NCBI GenBank assembly: GCA_035534995.1 | Contig: DATLQX010000117.1 | Location: forward strand, 1 to 6,948 | Direction of reading: 5' to 3' | From: JANWHV01 sp035534995 | Lineage (GTDB): Bacteria; Chloroflexota; UBA5177; JANWHV01 | DNA: 6,948 bases | Shown: positions 6,291 to 6,948 of the stretch, piece by piece | Position numbering within the stretch: the stretch's first letter is position 1 | Layout: each line of letters opens with the position of its first letter | Notes under the pieces: model-generated | What the model was told of the DNA's origin: nothing | Databases searched by the model: none | Seen by the model: only the letters and a program-made list of their open reading frames with translations | Made by a program: the position numbers and the translations under genes

Positions 6291-6356
6291 TCGGCTTCGG
6301 ACGGATCGGACGGATCGGACGGATCGGACCGATCGGTCCGATCCGTCCGAAGCCGA
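6291..6356. repeat. 9-bp tandem repeat embedded in a large inverted repeat after padR
   Basis: Three exact tandem copies of GGACGGATC (6299-6307, 6308-6316, 6317-6325) are followed by the variants GGACCGATC and GGTCCGATC. The whole forms two alternative foldings. One has 21-bp perfect arms, 6291-6311 with 6336-6356, around a 24-nt loop. The other is a perfect 36-bp palindrome, 6315-6350. It starts 8 nt after the padR stop and shares its GATCGGTCC/GATCGGACC units, in swapped order, with 5035-5072. There is no T-run, so its role as a terminator is unproven. Confidence 0.88.
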
Positions 6357-6413
6357 GGAGGGACGCCACGCGCGATACGCCATTCGGGCTATGGCTTGGG
6401 GGTACGTGTAGAT

Positions 6414-6462
6414 CCATACTGGTTCCGGGATCCTTGTACGAAGGATCCCGGAACCAGTATGG
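6414..6462. repeat. Perfect inverted repeat, 22-bp arms with 5-nt loop
   Basis: Arms 6414-6435 (starting CCATACTGGTTCC) and 6441-6462 are exact reverse complements around the loop GTACG. It is unrelated in sequence to the 9-bp-unit palindromes. It lies between padR and the secreted-protein gene, 58 nt before the latter's ATG, so it would fall in or just upstream of that gene's leader. No T-run follows on the plus strand. Confidence 0.85.
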
Positions 6463-6520
6463 CCACGCGCGCCACGAGCGGGGCAGTGTGCCCTTGCTGT
6501 GATAGCCAGAGGGAAAAAGG

Positions 6521-6948
6521 ATGAGCGACAGCCGGCATACCCAGGAGGTGATCCCCGCTGAGGTACGGTTACTGATCGAGACAGAGGTACAACGTGCCCT
6601 CGCCGCTCGACCACGAGCGGCCCGGCGGCCATGGGGGGCCGTGATCATGGCCGTCGCCCTCTGCGCCACCCTTCTTGGCACCAATGCCTTCGCCAGCGGA
6701 GCCGGGCCGGCTTCCCTGGCCCGCGTCAATGCCTGTTACGCCACGACCGCCACCAGTACGGGGGAACACGCGCTCTTTCTCCTCACCGGCGCCCAGTCCA
6801 ACTGCGCCAAGGGAGAGGTCGCCGTCAGTTGGAATCAGCAAGGGACGGTCGGCGTCACCTGGAAGGGTCAATGGGCGACCTCCGTCCAGTACAACGTAAA
6901 CGACATCGTCTATGACGGCGGTTCGGAATGGATCGCCACCGCCCCCAA
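6521..6948 (+). CDS. Secreted or membrane-anchored envelope protein, partial (3' end beyond window)
   Basis: 142 codons are visible and the frame is still open at the window edge. The first 37 residues are a charged, probably helical cytoplasmic segment ending in Arg-rich RPRAARRPW. Residues about 38-58 form a hydrophobic helix ending AFA-SG, so it is either a long signal peptide or a type II membrane anchor. The exported part has Cys72 and Cys94 bracketing a segment that leads to VSWNQQGTVG (102-111), a short module I know from surface and collagen-like proteins of Actinobacteria and Chloroflexota. It then has WKGQWATSVQYNVNDIVYDG (114-133) and SEWIAT, the W..Y...D.V.Y.G..W pattern of CBM5/12-like carbohydrate-binding or tail-fibre-type domains. 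AGAGGG (6508-6513) is 7 nt before the ATG. The function of the missing C-terminus is unknown; a cell-surface binding or structural role is inference. Confidence 0.8.
   Translation, partial: MSDSRHTQEVIPAEVRLLIETEVQRALAARPRAARRPWGAVIMAVALCATLLGTNAFASGAGPASLARVNACYATTATSTGEHALFLLTGAQSNCAKGEVAVSWNQQGTVGVTWKGQWATSVQYNVNDIVYDGGSEWIATAP

Noticed and set aside
6291..6356. Tandem units as a CRISPR array
   Set aside because: The units are 9 bp and contiguous with no spacers; no cas genes are nearby.
6043..6729. Minus-strand frame with an Ile-Gly-Pro/Ile-Arg-Pro repeat
   Set aside because: The repetitive peptide is only the translation of the 9-bp DNA units; the frame also runs antisense to padR and the secreted-protein start.

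Overview
The window is GC-rich, gene-dense bacterial DNA. I recognise a compact family-B DNA polymerase, a Clp-N/HTH/zinc-ribbon protein, a Gly/His-rich PadR regulator, a remnant of a repeat-type beta-propeller and a secreted protein with a 'WNQ.G' module. Together these suggest a member of the Chloroflexota (Thermomicrobia-like or a related soil/thermophile lineage). That assignment rests on remembered protein style, not on a marker gene, and is moderate at best. No rRNA, tRNA, CRISPR array or insertion sequence is visible.

Layout. Bases 1-311 carry no convincing gene. From 2310 down to 312 a two-gene minus-strand unit is read from a good sigma70-type promoter near 2364-2392: first a 351-aa protein joining an excisionase/MerR-type HTH, two ClpC-type N-terminal repeats and a C-terminal zinc ribbon, then a 316-aa YdhF-like aldo/keto reductase. 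The two reading frames overlap by 8 bp, and the reductase ribosome-binding site lies inside the end of the first gene, so translation is probably coupled. Divergently, 2534-4960 (+) encodes an apparently intact 808-aa family-B DNA polymerase with all exonuclease and polymerase motifs; it has no Shine-Dalgarno sequence and may be leaderless.

The second half is more patchy. A perfect 38-bp palindrome follows polB. Next comes a frameshifted, doubly truncated minus-strand remnant of a YVTN/WD-like beta-propeller (about 5122-5445). Beside the remnant lies the promoter (TTGACA-17-TATTGT), with a likely operator, of a 242-aa PadR-family regulator (5555-6283). The regulator has a roughly 90-residue His/Gly/Pro-rich N-terminal extension, the architecture of the nickel-responsive regulator YqjI of E. 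coli. Eight bases after its stop is a second large inverted repeat built from the same 9-bp unit as the palindrome after polB. A third, unrelated 22-bp-arm hairpin follows. The window ends inside a gene for an envelope or secreted protein (from 6521), cut by the window edge.

How the genes work together: only the overlapping HTH-Clp-N/reductase pair shows clear evidence of joint expression. Nothing in the sequence ties polB, the PadR regulator and the secreted protein into one pathway. The most unusual items are the HTH-Clp-N-zinc-ribbon fusion, the 9-bp-unit palindromes placed behind two separate genes, and the metal-sensor-like PadR with its putative operator.
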